Shown here piece after piece: positions 7,894 through 16,920 of a stretch of DNA of 64,000 nt. Location: positions 1 through 64,000 of the forward strand of contig NZ_ATVL01000012.1 of the NCBI RefSeq assembly GCF_000420705.1, read 5' to 3'. Within the stretch, counting starts at the first letter, position 1; each line of letters opens with the position of its first letter. Source of the stretch: Hymenobacter norwichensis DSM 15439 (GTDB lineage: Bacteria; Bacteroidota; Bacteroidia; Cytophagales; Hymenobacteraceae). Under the pieces are notes generated by a model. It did no database searches. It was not told the DNA's origin and saw only the letters and a list, made by a program, of their open reading frames with translations. The position numbers were made by a program, and so were the translations under genes.

Positions 7894-9258
7894 CTATATG
7901 CCTACGTAGTTCGACGGAGAAATTGCCCGAAGTTCAGCTTTCACCGTTTCGCTCACTTCCAGCGTTTCCACAAACTCGCGAATAGTAGCCTCTGATATCG
8001 CCGAACCAGTGCGGGTCAGCGCCTTCAACGCATTGTAAGGGTCGGGGTAGTTTTCGCGGCGCAGAATAGTCTGGATGGCTTCGGCTACTACCGGCCAGTT
8101 GGCATCCAGGTCACGGCGTAGAGCTTCTTCGTCGAGAGCCAGCTTGTTGAGGCCGCGCTGAAGCGACGTGAGGGCAATAAGTGTATGGCCCAGCGGTACA
8201 CCCAAGTTGCGCAGTACCGTGGAATCGGTCAGGTCGCGCTGGAGGCGGCTGATGGGTAGCTTAGCCGACAGGTGTTCCAACACCGCATTGGCCAGGCCTA
8301 AGTTGCCCTCTGCATTTTCGAAATCAATAGGATTCACTTTGTGCGGCATAGCCGACGAGCCTACTTCACCCGCTTTAATGGTTTGGCGAAAATAACCCAC
8401 CGCAATGTACTGCCACACGTCGCGGGCCAGGTCGGTGAGGATGGTATTGAGCCGCTTCAGGTTGTCGCAAAGGGCGGCTAGGTGGTCGTAGTGTTCGATT
8501 TGAGTGGTGGGGAAGCTACGGCTCAAACCCAGCTTGCTTTCCACAAACTGCTGCCCGAACTGGTGCCAGTCGAGGTGCGGGTAGGCTACGTGGTGGGCAT
8601 TGAAGTTGCCAGTGGCGCCGCCAAACTTAGCCGCAAATGGTATCTGGCTCAACAGGGCCACCTGGGCATCGAGGCGGGCCACAAACACCTGAATTTCCTT
8701 GCCTAACCGGGTAGGAGAAGCTGGCTGGCCATGGGTGCGAGCCAGCATCGGAACGGCGGCCCACTCGGTGGCGCGCTCGGCCAGTTGGTTGCGCACCTGG
8801 GCGTAGGCGGGCAGGAGCGTATGCAGAAGCGCGTGCTGTAAACTCAGTGGAATGGCGGTGTTGTTGATGTCCTGCGAGGTCAGCCCGAAGTGGATGAACT
8901 CCAGATATGAACCCAGGCCCAGCGCCGTAAACCGGTCCCGTAGAAAGTATTCCACGGCTTTTACATCATGGTTGGTTACCTGCTCGTGGGCTTTCACAGC
9001 TTCGGCATAGGCCACCGAAAACTCTGTGTATAGAGCGCGCAGCTTGGGAAAGACTTCGGCATTAACACCCTGCAGCTGGGGCAGCGGCACCTCACAAAGC
9101 GCAATAAAATATTCCACTTCCACCAGTACCCGGTACCGAATCAGGGCTAGCTCCGAGAAGTACGAGGCCAGGGGCACAGTCTGGCGGCGGTAGCGGCCAT
9201 CGAGGGGCGAAACAGCGGTTAGCGGCGTGAGTTGCGTGTAATCGGCAGCAGTTGACAT
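7894..9258 (-). CDS. purB: Adenylosuccinate lyase
   Basis: A 454-residue enzyme that splits SAICAR in purine synthesis and adenylosuccinate in AMP formation. The fumarase/aspartase superfamily signature GSSAMPHKVNPIDFENAEGN lies near residue 298, with the catalytic serine in its flexible loop. SPLDGRYRRQ near the N-terminus and TSQDINNTAIPL are also typical of PurB. Start set at 9258 (MSTAADYTQ): the reading frame is open further upstream, but a -7 box at 9286-9293 and normal family length support this ATG. It is monocistronic, with its own promoter and terminator, divergent from the GT51 gene. Confidence 0.96.
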   Translation of the reverse strand: MSTAADYTQLTPLTAVSPLDGRYRRQTVPLASYFSELALIRYRVLVEVEYFIALCEVPLPQLQGVNAEVFPKLRALYTEFSVAYAEAVKAHEQVTNHDVKAVEYFLRDRFTALGLGSYLEFIHFGLTSQDINNTAIPLSLQHALLHTLLPAYAQVRNQLAERATEWAAVPMLARTHGQPASPTRLGKEIQVFVARLDAQVALLSQIPFAAKFGGATGNFNAHHVAYPHLDWHQFGQQFVESKLGLSRSFPTTQIEHYDHLAALCDNLKRLNTILTDLARDVWQYIAVGYFRQTIKAGEVGSSAMPHKVNPIDFENAEGNLGLANAVLEHLSAKLPISRLQRDLTDSTVLRNLGVPLGHTLIALTSLQRGLNKLALDEEALRRDLDANWPVVAEAIQTILRRENYPDPYNALKALTRTGSAISEATIREFVETLEVSETVKAELRAISPSNYVGI

Positions 9259-9285
9259 GCGGAGAAGAAGGTTGGCCTGAACGCC

Positions 9286-9293
9286 CAAAGGTA
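9286..9293 (-). promoter_or_regulatory. -7 box TACCTTTG for purB
   Basis: On the minus strand TACCTTTG is an exact match to TAnnTTTG, 27 bases before the purB ATG. This supports the start at 9258. Confidence 0.55.
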
Positions 9294-9336
9294 GCGAATG
9301 GAGGCGCGCAGCCTGAACGGGGGCAGCCTTTTTCGT

Positions 9337-9344
9337 TACCTTTG
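9337..9344 (+). promoter_or_regulatory. -7 box TACCTTTG for the GT51 gene
   Basis: TACCTTTG is an exact match to TAnnTTTG, about 73 bases before the GTG at 9418. It lies about 45 bases from, and points away from, the identical purB box, giving a compact divergent promoter pair. Confidence 0.5.
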
Positions 9345-9417
9345 TACAGCAGGCGGTGGCTAGTTGGCATGAATCTGGCCTGGCCCCGCCACGACTTCCT
9401 TCACTCTGCTTGTTCGC

Positions 9418-11574
9418 GTGACTCCAGCAACAAAGAAAAAAATAGGTATTGGCTTGGGTATTCTGGCGGCGCTGCTGGCCGTAGGCCTGACGGTGTTTCT
9501 GCTCAAGCGCCAAGCCCTGCTCACGTATGCGCTGGCCCAGGTGAAAGCCAAAGTGGAACGCAAATACCCCGTGGCGCTGACCTTAGGCCAAGCCCGCTTC
9601 ACCGACCTGAACACGGTACAGATTGACGGCATGAGCCTCGTGCCTACCGCCCAGCCCACCGATACGCTGCTCCAAGCTCGCCTGTTAACGGTTTCGTTGA
9701 GCGTCCGGTCGTTGTTTGCTGGCCGGCCAGTGTTCAGCAACCTGGAAATCAGTGATGCACAACTCACGGCCCGCAAAACCAACCGTACCGACAACTACTC
9801 GTTTCTCTATAAGAAGAAACGCGCTACCCCCGCCGCAACCCCACGGGATACCACCAACGGGACTAATTACGGCCTCCTAGTGAATCAATTGCTGGAAGCC
9901 AGCTTTGATAATGTGCCCGGCGAGGCCGATTTCCGCAATTTCTTAGTCACTTACGACAGTCCGCGCCACCAGGCCCGCATTGTAATGCCCCGGCTGGCTA
10001 TTGAGGACGGCGACATTGAAGGCCAGCTAACAGCCACCGTCGATTCGGTGGTGAACAAGGTAGGCGTGCAGGGCCACATCGAGCCCGGCGACTACGCGCT
10101 GAACGCCGAAGTGTTTGGGCTGGAGCGGCGGCCAGTTACGCTACCCTATGTGCTACGGCGCTACGGCGCGCGGGTGCAGTTCGATACGCTACGGTTTAGT
10201 CTGACCGATAAAGACTTAGCCGACGACGAGCTGACAGTGCGCGGCACGGCCTCGGCTGCCAATTTTATTGTGAATCACCCAAAGCTCTCCGACCGGGACG
10301 TGCGTTTTCCGCGCGGCGGCATCGAGTTTGTGGCTCGACTGGGGCAGGCTTTTGCAGCCTTGGATGAAGGTACCAAGGTGACACTGAATCGGATGGCCTT
10401 TTTTCCGGTGATGAGCGTCCGGAAGCTGCCGCTCAACCAGCGCGTGGTAGGCAAGATGATTAACGGCCTGCGCAACCGCCGCGAGACCCTGGCCGGCCTG
10501 CAAGTGAAAGCCGACATCGTATCAGCAGAAACGCCAGCTAACACGTTTTTCGCGGCGCTGCCCGAAGGCATGTTCAATACCCTGGAAGGCATGCAGGGCG
10601 AAGGCACGCTCAAGTACAAGATGCACCTCGACCTGGACATGAACCAGCTCGACAGCCTGCAATTCTCATCGGGCCTGACGCCGAAGAACTTCCGCATCAC
10701 CAAGATGGGTGCCGAAGACCTGAACAAGCTGAATCAGGATTTCCTGTACACCGCCTACAACGATAAAGGCGACTCCATTAAAGCCTTTGCGGTAGGACCT
10801 TCCAACCCCGAGTTCGTATCGTACGACGAGGTATCGAACTACCTAAAAGCGGCTATCATGACGGCTGAAGACCCGCGTTTCCTGACTCATAAAGGGTTCA
10901 TGGAGAAGGCCTTTGTGAAATCGGCTATTCAGAACATCAAGGAGAAGCGGTTTGCGCGGGGCGGCAGTACCATTTCCATGCAGCTAGTGAAAAACGTGTT
11001 CCTGACCCGTCAGAAAACCGTAACCCGCAAGATAGAGGAGGCACTGATTGTGTGGCTATTGGAAAACACCCGCATTGTTTCCAAGCAGCGCATGTTTGAG
11101 GTGTACCTCAACATCATCGAATGGGGCCCGAAGGTGTATGGTGCCAGCGAGGCCTCAGAATTCTACTTCAACAAGCAGCCCGCCAACCTTAACCTATCAG
11201 AAAGCCTGTACCTGGCCAGCATCATTCCGCGGCCGAAGTATTTCCAACGTTCGTTCAACCAGTACGGCGAAATGCGCAGCAGCGCCCGGTATTTCCACCG
11301 CCTGATTGCCAAACTCATGGCTAGCAAAGGTCTGATTTCGCAGAACGACTACGCCAGCGTGGACTACTCGCTGAACTTCCCCGGCCGAGCCCACGGTTCC
11401 ATCTTCCGGGCCGCGCGCGACACAGTGCGGGTTACGTCGACCGATTCCACGCAGTTTGAGCCGCTAAATTTGATCGACTTGCTGGGTGGCAATGCTGCTC
11501 CAGACGCGGGCGTGAACACCAACATTCCGGCCGAGCAAGGCGGTGAAACAACTCCTCCAACTCCAAAGCCTTAA
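9418..11574 (+). CDS. Glycosyltransferase 51 (peptidoglycan polymerase-like) with AsmA-like N-terminus
   Basis: A 718-residue protein. One membrane segment at about 10-28 is followed by a long beta-rich region (30-450) resembling AsmA-type envelope proteins (LTLGQARFTDLNTVQIDGM, LTVSLSVRSLFAG). The C-terminal third is a glycosyltransferase 51 domain: MTAEDPRFLTHKGF near 480, with the catalytic Glu, and ARGGSTISMQLVKNVFL near 508. No transpeptidase domain follows. It would polymerise lipid II or a related substrate outside the inner membrane. Start is GTG at 9418; an upstream ATG is out of frame. The final 50 residues are a low-complexity tail rich in Pro and Thr. Confidence 0.88.
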   Translation: MTPATKKKIGIGLGILAALLAVGLTVFLLKRQALLTYALAQVKAKVERKYPVALTLGQARFTDLNTVQIDGMSLVPTAQPTDTLLQARLLTVSLSVRSLFAGRPVFSNLEISDAQLTARKTNRTDNYSFLYKKKRATPAATPRDTTNGTNYGLLVNQLLEASFDNVPGEADFRNFLVTYDSPRHQARIVMPRLAIEDGDIEGQLTATVDSVVNKVGVQGHIEPGDYALNAEVFGLERRPVTLPYVLRRYGARVQFDTLRFSLTDKDLADDELTVRGTASAANFIVNHPKLSDRDVRFPRGGIEFVARLGQAFAALDEGTKVTLNRMAFFPVMSVRKLPLNQRVVGKMINGLRNRRETLAGLQVKADIVSAETPANTFFAALPEGMFNTLEGMQGEGTLKYKMHLDLDMNQLDSLQFSSGLTPKNFRITKMGAEDLNKLNQDFLYTAYNDKGDSIKAFAVGPSNPEFVSYDEVSNYLKAAIMTAEDPRFLTHKGFMEKAFVKSAIQNIKEKRFARGGSTISMQLVKNVFLTRQKTVTRKIEEALIVWLLENTRIVSKQRMFEVYLNIIEWGPKVYGASEASEFYFNKQPANLNLSESLYLASIIPRPKYFQRSFNQYGEMRSSARYFHRLIAKLMASKGLISQNDYASVDYSLNFPGRAHGSIFRAARDTVRVTSTDSTQFEPLNLIDLLGGNAAPDAGVNTNIPAEQGGETTPPTPKP

Positions 11575-11595
11575 CGGACCAGTACCTTAAGCGAA

Positions 11596-11640
11596 AACTG
11601 CCCGCAAGCTACAGAGGTAGTTTGCGGGCAGTTGGTTTTT
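11596..11640 (+). terminator. Terminator after the GT51 gene
   Basis: A 17-bp stem (11596-11612 with 11617-11633, one G-T wobble) is followed by ggttttt. It lies between convergent genes and may serve both. Confidence 0.8.
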
Positions 11641-11662
11641 AGCCTTAGTGATAACGCAAAAC

Positions 11663-12313
11663 TTACAGCAACGACTTCATAAAAGCGTCGTTGAAGTCGG
11701 GCGCGAAGTGCAGCACGTTTTGCAGGTGACCGAATTCGTGCGCTTCGTGGGTGGTAGTGAGCACCACGGCTTGCATACCGGCGTTGTTTGCCGCTTCGGC
11801 ACCTTTAGGCACGTCCTCGAACACAATGCACTCACTCGGCTTAGCACCTAGTTGAGCGGCGGCTTTCAGGAAGGTTTCGGGGTGCGGCTTGCTTAGGGTT
11901 ACGTCGGCGGCACTCACGATTTGCTGGAAATAGTGCCGAATATTCAGGTTATCGAGCACGAAGTCGATATTGAATGGAATGGCCGCTGAGCCAATGGCCA
12001 TAGCAATACCCCGCTGGTGAGCCTGCTCTAAAAACTCGGCCAGCCCTGGTAGCAGCGCCAGATGCGGCAGAAACTCGGCTTGGTAGCGCTTCTCCTTTTC
12101 CACTGATAGCGTATCCATTTCCGCTGCCGTGAACCGGTCGGCCCCGAACATGCGTACCAGCAACTCCTGGTTTTTGCCGTACATCTGCGGTTTGATTTCT
12201 TCCCAGGAAAAGTTGCCGCCCAAATCGTGGTTGAGTACGTGCTGCCAGGCCCGCGTATGGTATTCCATATCGTGGATCATGGTACCGTTGAGGTCGAAAA
12301 TAAATGCTTTCAT
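11663..12313 (-). CDS. HAD-superfamily hydrolase, beta-phosphoglucomutase-like, Asp-to-Asn in motif I
   Basis: A 216-residue HAD protein. Motif I is MKAFIFDLNGTM, with the nucleophile D7 but Asn at position 9 where beta-phosphoglucomutase and most phosphatases have the acid/base Asp. A helical cap follows, then IGSAAIPFNIDFVL, the lysine in TLSKPHPETFL and IVFEDVPKGAEAANNAGM for motifs II-IV. Start set at 12313, directly before the motif; longer frames upstream lack support. It probably acts on a sugar phosphate, though the Asn may mean altered chemistry. Confidence 0.85.
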   Translation of the reverse strand: MKAFIFDLNGTMIHDMEYHTRAWQHVLNHDLGGNFSWEEIKPQMYGKNQELLVRMFGADRFTAAEMDTLSVEKEKRYQAEFLPHLALLPGLAEFLEQAHQRGIAMAIGSAAIPFNIDFVLDNLNIRHYFQQIVSAADVTLSKPHPETFLKAAAQLGAKPSECIVFEDVPKGAEAANNAGMQAVVLTTTHEAHEFGHLQNVLHFAPDFNDAFMKSLL

Positions 12314-12449
12314 GCAAAGAAATAGGTGAGGGCGCACCTCTAAAAACACGCCCGCGTGGTTGACAGACGCCGGCAGGGCGGTAGCCAAGCCGGCGCGTTA
12401 AGCTGCCGCAAAGCTACGGCCGCCAGGTTTACAACAAGTAAAGGAAAGG

Positions 12450-13379
12450 TTATGCCGGCGTTTCGGTCTGCTTTGGGAACAGCAGCGAAGCGGCAATAGA
12501 CAGCGCCAGAATAGTACCCACCACCCCCAAGGATATACCCATAGACAGGTGTATTACCTCGGAAAGCAGCAGCTTTCCCCCAATAAAGACGAGGATGAGC
12601 GAGAGGCCGTAGTGCAGATAGTGAAACAGCCGCATCAATCCTTCCAGCGCAAAATACAGGGCCCGTAGCCCCAGCAAGGCAAATACGTTGGAGGTGTACA
12701 CGATAAACGTGTCGCGCGAGACGGCCAGAATGGCGGGGATGGAATCGACGGCGAAAACTACATCGGTGGTTTCCACCATCACCAGCACTACCAGCAGCGG
12801 CGTGGCAAACAGCAGCCCATCTTTGCGCACGAAAAATTTGCCTTCGTGCAGCTGACTGGTGATGGGCAGATGCCGGCTCAGAAACTTCACCACCGGATTA
12901 GAATCCGGGTTGATTTCGGGCTCTCCGGCGCTGAGGGCCATTTTGATGCCCGTGTATATCAAAAACGCTCCGAGCACATATAGCAAGAAGCTGAACTTGG
13001 CCAGCAACGCCGCCCCCACCAGAATAAAGATGGCCCGCAACACCAGCGCCCCCAGGATGCCCCAGAATAGAATCTTGTGCTGGTACTGCGCCGGAACCCG
13101 GAAGTAGCTGAATATCAGTAGAAAGACGAATAGATTGTCAACGCTCAGCGACTTTTCGATCAGATAGCCGGTCAGAAATTCCAGACCCGCCTGCCGCCCC
13201 ATAGTGCGGTACACCAAGTAATTGAAGGCTAGGGAAAGCGTAATCCAGAATAGGCTCCAACCCAAAGCCTCGCGCATTTTTACTACGTGCGCTTTCCGGT
13301 TGAACACCAACAAATCGAGCAGCAGCATGGCCAGCACGAAGGCATTGAACCCAACCCAAAACAGAGGCGTATTTTCCAT
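12450..13379 (-). CDS. TerC/Alx family membrane protein
   Basis: A 309-residue polytopic membrane protein with the family motifs: WVGFNAFVLAMLLLDLLVF at the start, EKSLSVDNLFVFLLIFSYF near residue 93, and VVETTDVVFAVDSIPAILAV near 200. These acidic residues inside membrane helices mark TerC/Alx, which have been linked to manganese export and tellurite or alkaline response. About eight to nine membrane segments are visible. It is transcribed with its back to the DPM-like gene upstream. A weak box TATCTTGT lies ten bases before the ATG. Confidence 0.93.
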   Translation of the reverse strand: MENTPLFWVGFNAFVLAMLLLDLLVFNRKAHVVKMREALGWSLFWITLSLAFNYLVYRTMGRQAGLEFLTGYLIEKSLSVDNLFVFLLIFSYFRVPAQYQHKILFWGILGALVLRAIFILVGAALLAKFSFLLYVLGAFLIYTGIKMALSAGEPEINPDSNPVVKFLSRHLPITSQLHEGKFFVRKDGLLFATPLLVVLVMVETTDVVFAVDSIPAILAVSRDTFIVYTSNVFALLGLRALYFALEGLMRLFHYLHYGLSLILVFIGGKLLLSEVIHLSMGISLGVVGTILALSIAASLLFPKQTETPA

Positions 13380-13441
13380 GGAGCAGCAACAAGATACACC
13401 CAGCCGGCGCCTACCGATGGCCGCCTCCCAATACTACGAAT

Positions 13442-14230
13442 TTACCGGGTTTTCGTCGTAGAGGTTGCTACAGTAGCTGGTACTGGAGCACTGGAATCCA
13501 CCCGCTCGAAGCGGCGAAACCAACTGCTGATTCGCATTTTGATGACGCCGAAGAAGGCTTCTTGGAAGATGCCTTTGCTCATTTTAGAAGTGCCGCGGGT
13601 TCGGTCGGTGAAGATGATGGGCACTTCCTTTATCCGGAAACCATACTTGTAGGCCAGCCACTTCATCTCGATCTGGAACGCATAGCCCACAAACCGAATC
13701 TGGTCGAGGGGGATGGTGCGCAGTACGCGGGCGGTGTAGCACTTGAAGCCCGCCGTGGCGTCCATGATGGGCATGCTGGTAATAAAGCGCACATAGGCCG
13801 AGGCAAACCACGACATCAGTACCCGGTCCATGGGCCAGTTTACCACGTTCACGCCCTGAATGTAGCGCGAGCCAATAGCGAGGTCGTAGCCTTGCCGGGC
13901 GCAGGCGTCATAGAGCTTCACCAGGTCGTCGGGGTTGTGCGAGAAGTCGGCATCCATCTCGAAGACGTACTGATAGCCGTGCGCCAGCGCCCATTTAAAC
14001 CCATGGATGTAGGCTGTGCCCAGCCCCAGCTTGCCTTTGCGCTCTTCCAGAAACAAGCGGCCCGGAAACTCCGTCATCAGGGCGCGTACAATATTGGCCG
14101 TGCCATCTGGCGAGCCATCATCAATGATGAGCACGTTGAATGCCATCGGCAACGAGAAGACCTTGCGGATAATCAACTCCGCATTTTCTCGCTCATTGTA
14201 GGTTGGTATCAGGACGAGCCCCTCATTCAT
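13442..14230 (-). CDS. Polyprenol phosphate mannose/glucose synthase-like GT2
   Basis: A 262-residue soluble GT2 enzyme of the dolichyl-phosphate mannosyltransferase (DPM1) type: GLVLIPTYNERENAELI at the N-terminus, IDDGSPDGTANIV, the DxD-like FEMDADFSHNPDD, and the acceptor loop GSRYIQGVNVVNWPMDR. There is no C-terminal membrane anchor, unlike the GT2 at 3729. Start set at 14230: a perfect -7 box lies only five bases upstream, so the mRNA may be leaderless. It likely charges polyprenyl phosphate with a hexose for glycoprotein or glycolipid synthesis. Confidence 0.92.
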   Translation of the reverse strand: MNEGLVLIPTYNERENAELIIRKVFSLPMAFNVLIIDDGSPDGTANIVRALMTEFPGRLFLEERKGKLGLGTAYIHGFKWALAHGYQYVFEMDADFSHNPDDLVKLYDACARQGYDLAIGSRYIQGVNVVNWPMDRVLMSWFASAYVRFITSMPIMDATAGFKCYTARVLRTIPLDQIRFVGYAFQIEMKWLAYKYGFRIKEVPIIFTDRTRGTSKMSKGIFQEAFFGVIKMRISSWFRRFERVDSSAPVPATVATSTTKTR

Positions 14231-14234
14231 AGGC

Positions 14235-14242
14235 CAAAGATA
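14235..14242 (-). promoter_or_regulatory. -7 box TATCTTTG abutting the GT2 start
   Basis: On the minus strand TATCTTTG is a perfect TAnnTTTG match, with its edge only five bases from the ATG at 14230. Transcription would begin at or next to the start codon. Confidence 0.5.
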
Positions 14243-14631
14243 TAAGTTAGAAGCGAGTAGAGGCACATCAGAAAGCAGACTTTCCAGAGAGCAGTACGGT
14301 TGAGCTTTGTATGTTTTTCAGAGCAACAGACAGCTATAGGAGAAAAGGTGCCTGCCATAGCATCCGTTCTTTTCAAGATGCCTGCTGCCACAGTGGTGGT
14401 TGCAACCTTAGTGCAATAGCCAAGAGCATATTTCAACAGCGCCGGGTGTTGCAAAAGTTGCCTGGGTTTCCAAGAACGTTAAATAGCGGCTGGGGCTGCT
14501 TGCCAGCGTTGCGGGGCGCATAATAAGCGCAATTACTGGGTAGCTTGAAAAAATAACGCACCGCAACTGTAACCTTCCGGCGCAGGGGCGGTGTCCACCA
14601 GCAAATACCACAAAAACTCAGCTCTATTCGG
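14243..14631. other. Divergent intergenic region before the sigma factor gene
   Basis: About 390 bases without a supportable gene. It separates the minus-strand GT2 gene from the plus-strand ECF sigma operon and should hold the sigma operon promoter, but no clear -33/-7 pair was found. Short reading frames here overlap on both strands and show no domains. Confidence 0.45.
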
Positions 14632-15183
14632 TTGGACTCGCTATCAGACAATGCGCTTATGCTCCGGGTGAAGGCCGGAGAGCTGGACCAAATGGGCTTG
14701 CTGTTCGAGCGGCATCACCGCAAGCTGTACGGCTTTTTATATCACATGCTGGGCAATGCCGCCGTCAGCGAGGACTTAGTGCAGAACGTGTTCTACCGCA
14801 TGCTCAAGTACCGGCACACCTACACCGGGGAAGGCGAGTTTCGGGCGTGGATGTATCACTTGGCCCGCAACGTGCTAGCCGACCACGCCAAAAAGAACCG
14901 CCACGCCACCCGCCACACCGACGTAGCCGACTTCGTGGAAAGACTGAGCGGCGGCACGCACGCCGACGAAGGGCTGCAAAAGGAGCAGGAAGCGGCCACC
15001 CTGCATCGCGCCCTGGCCCGGCTCAGCCCCGAGTACCGCGAGGTGCTGGTGCTAAGCCGCTTTCAGGAAATGAAATACGACGAAATAGCCCGGGTACTGA
15101 ATACCACCGAAGGCGCCGTGAAAGTGCGGGTGCATCGCGCCATGAACGAGCTGAAAACCACCTATCTGCGAATTGAAAACTGA
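14632..15183 (+). CDS. ECF RNA polymerase sigma factor
   Basis: A 183-residue sigma-70 family factor of the ECF type. Region 2 spans about 20-90 (LLFERHHRKLYGFLYHMLGN, FRAWMYHLARNVLADHAKKN) and region 4 about 120-180 (LARLSPEYREVLVLSRFQEM, YDEIARVLNTTEGAVKVRVHR helix-turn-helix). The start is TTG; no in-frame ATG precedes region 2 closely. The anti-sigma gene follows after five bases and two DUF4097 genes after that, all overlapping or nearly so, so this is one operon likely autoregulated by the sigma factor. Confidence 0.93.
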   Translation: MDSLSDNALMLRVKAGELDQMGLLFERHHRKLYGFLYHMLGNAAVSEDLVQNVFYRMLKYRHTYTGEGEFRAWMYHLARNVLADHAKKNRHATRHTDVADFVERLSGGTHADEGLQKEQEAATLHRALARLSPEYREVLVLSRFQEMKYDEIARVLNTTEGAVKVRVHRAMNELKTTYLRIEN

Positions 15184-15188
15184 AGGAT

Positions 15189-16103
15189 ATGCAGTGCGAA
15201 CAAACCCAAGAGAACCTAGCCGACTATCTGAACCAGCAGCTACCTGCTGCTGAGCAGGCAGCCCTAAAAGCCCACCTAGCGCATTGCCCAGCGTGCCAGG
15301 AAGAACTGGAAACCGTGCAGCAAATGTGGCAGCTGCTGGGTACAGTGCCCACACCCGAGCCGAGCGAAAACGTGCGGCCGGCGTTCTACTCCATGCTGGC
15401 GTCTTACAAAGAAGAGGTAGCCGCAACGCCCACGTACTCACTGGCGGGCGCGTGGCGCTGGTTGCAGGCATTGGCTGTGCCGCGGCCCGTGGTGCAGCTG
15501 GCGTATAGTGTCTGCCTGATAGGATTGGGGCTGGCCGCGGGCTGGTGGCTGAACAGCCGCAATGCCCCTGCCAACCCCGACCAGCAACAACTGGCTGCTC
15601 TGAGCAAACAGGTAGAACACATGCAGCAGGTGATGCTGCTCACGCTCATTGAGAACCCCTCAGCAACGGAGCGGCTGCGGGCCGTGAGCTACACCAAGGA
15701 ATTAAACACCGCTAACAGCCGGGTGGTGGAAGCCTTGCTGAGCACCCTCAACCACGACGAAAACGTGAATGTGCGCCTAGCTACCCTCGAAGCCTTGGCC
15801 CAGTTGGCGCAGGACCCGGCCGTGCGGCTAGGGCTGGTGCAGGCCCTGCCGCAGCAAGAGTCGCCGCTGGTGCAGTCGGCGCTGGCCGATGTGATGGTGC
15901 AGTTGCAGGAGAAACGCTCGGTGCAGCCGTTGCGCCGCCTGCTCGCTCAGCCCGACCTGAACTCGGCCGTGAAAAACAAAATCGAAGAAAGCCTGAAATC
16001 CTTGTCGAATGGGCGGCCCGCCACTTCGTCTTCACCTCAACCCCCCTACCATGAAACGCTGTATCCTGCCCAGCCAAATTGGACTGCTGGTACTATTATC
16101 TAG
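15189..16103 (+). CDS. Zinc-finger anti-sigma factor with HEAT-repeat periplasmic domain
   Basis: A 304-residue membrane protein. The N-terminal ZAS finger has H29, C33 and C36 (AHLAHCPACQEEL), the segment that binds the sigma factor in the cytosol. A membrane segment covers about 101-121. The outer part (about 150-285) is made of HEAT-like repeats: VVEALLSTLNHDENVNVRLATLEALAQLA, then ALADVMVQLQEKRSVQPLRRLL. Such a repeat fold would suit protein-protein sensing in the periplasm. The next gene starts inside its 3' end (53-base overlap), arguing for coupled translation. Confidence 0.87.
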   Translation: MQCEQTQENLADYLNQQLPAAEQAALKAHLAHCPACQEELETVQQMWQLLGTVPTPEPSENVRPAFYSMLASYKEEVAATPTYSLAGAWRWLQALAVPRPVVQLAYSVCLIGLGLAAGWWLNSRNAPANPDQQQLAALSKQVEHMQQVMLLTLIENPSATERLRAVSYTKELNTANSRVVEALLSTLNHDENVNVRLATLEALAQLAQDPAVRLGLVQALPQQESPLVQSALADVMVQLQEKRSVQPLRRLLAQPDLNSAVKNKIEESLKSLSNGRPATSSSPQPPYHETLYPAQPNWTAGTII

Positions 16104-16920
16104 CTGCCAGGCTCAGGCCCAACAACAAGAAGCTACTGAGCAAATCAACAAAGAATTCACCCTAGCCAATGATGCTGGCCGCAACACGCTGGCCGTGTAC
16201 AACATCGACGGCTCGGTGAGCGTGCAGGGCTACTCGGGCAGCAAAGTGGTGGTGGAAGTCACGAAAACCATCCGGGCTGCTGATGCGCAAACCCTGGCAG
16301 TAGGCAAGCAGGAAGCACAAGTGGATTTCTATCAGCGCAACGACAGTGTGGTGGTGTATATGAAAGGCCCCTACGATTCGCGGCCGAACCATAACCGCAA
16401 CACCGAGCATAAGGAAATCAAGTACCGGTACTCGTTTAACTACGTAGTGAAAGTGCCTTACCAGATGAACCTGCACGTATCGACCATCAACAATGGGGCG
16501 GTGCTGGTGCAGGATGTAACGGGTACACTGAACGCCTACAACATCAACGGGGCCGTGACGCTCCGCAACGTGAAAGGCACCACCACAGCCCGTACCATCA
16601 ACGGCAACCTGGAAGCCACGTACGCGGCCAATCCGCCCGGCCCATCGTCCTACAACACCATCAATGGCCAAATTAAGGTGAGCTATCCGGCGGATTTGTC
16701 GGCGGATGTACACTTCAAAAGCATGCACGGCGAGTTGTACACCGACTTTCCCAACGCAGAGCTGCTGCCGATGCAAGTCAGCCAGAACAAGCAGAGTGCT
16801 GGTAGCGGCACCCAATACAAAATCACCAAGGATACGGTCGTGCGGCTGGGCAAAGGCGGGAAAGATTTCCGCTTCGAGACCATCAACGGCAGCGTAACCA
16901 TCAAACAGCAACCCAAATGA
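16051..16920 (+). CDS. DUF4097-type lipoprotein
   Basis: A 289-residue exported protein. The N-terminus MKRCILPSQIGLLVLLSSC contains a lipobox (LSSC), so it should be lipidated and membrane-anchored. The body is a beta-rich repetitive fold with recurring NG turns (YNIDGSVSVQGYSG, STINNGAVLVQDV, YNINGAVTLRNV, TINGNLEATY), the DUF4097 adhesin-like right-handed beta-helix pattern. Start at 16051 places the signal peptide first; an in-frame start at 16009 would bury it. It overlaps the anti-sigma gene upstream and the next gene by four bases. Confidence 0.88.
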   Translation: MKRCILPSQIGLLVLLSSCQAQAQQQEATEQINKEFTLANDAGRNTLAVYNIDGSVSVQGYSGSKVVVEVTKTIRAADAQTLAVGKQEAQVDFYQRNDSVVVYMKGPYDSRPNHNRNTEHKEIKYRYSFNYVVKVPYQMNLHVSTINNGAVLVQDVTGTLNAYNINGAVTLRNVKGTTTARTINGNLEATYAANPPGPSSYNTINGQIKVSYPADLSADVHFKSMHGELYTDFPNAELLPMQVSQNKQSAGSGTQYKITKDTVVRLGKGGKDFRFETINGSVTIKQQPK

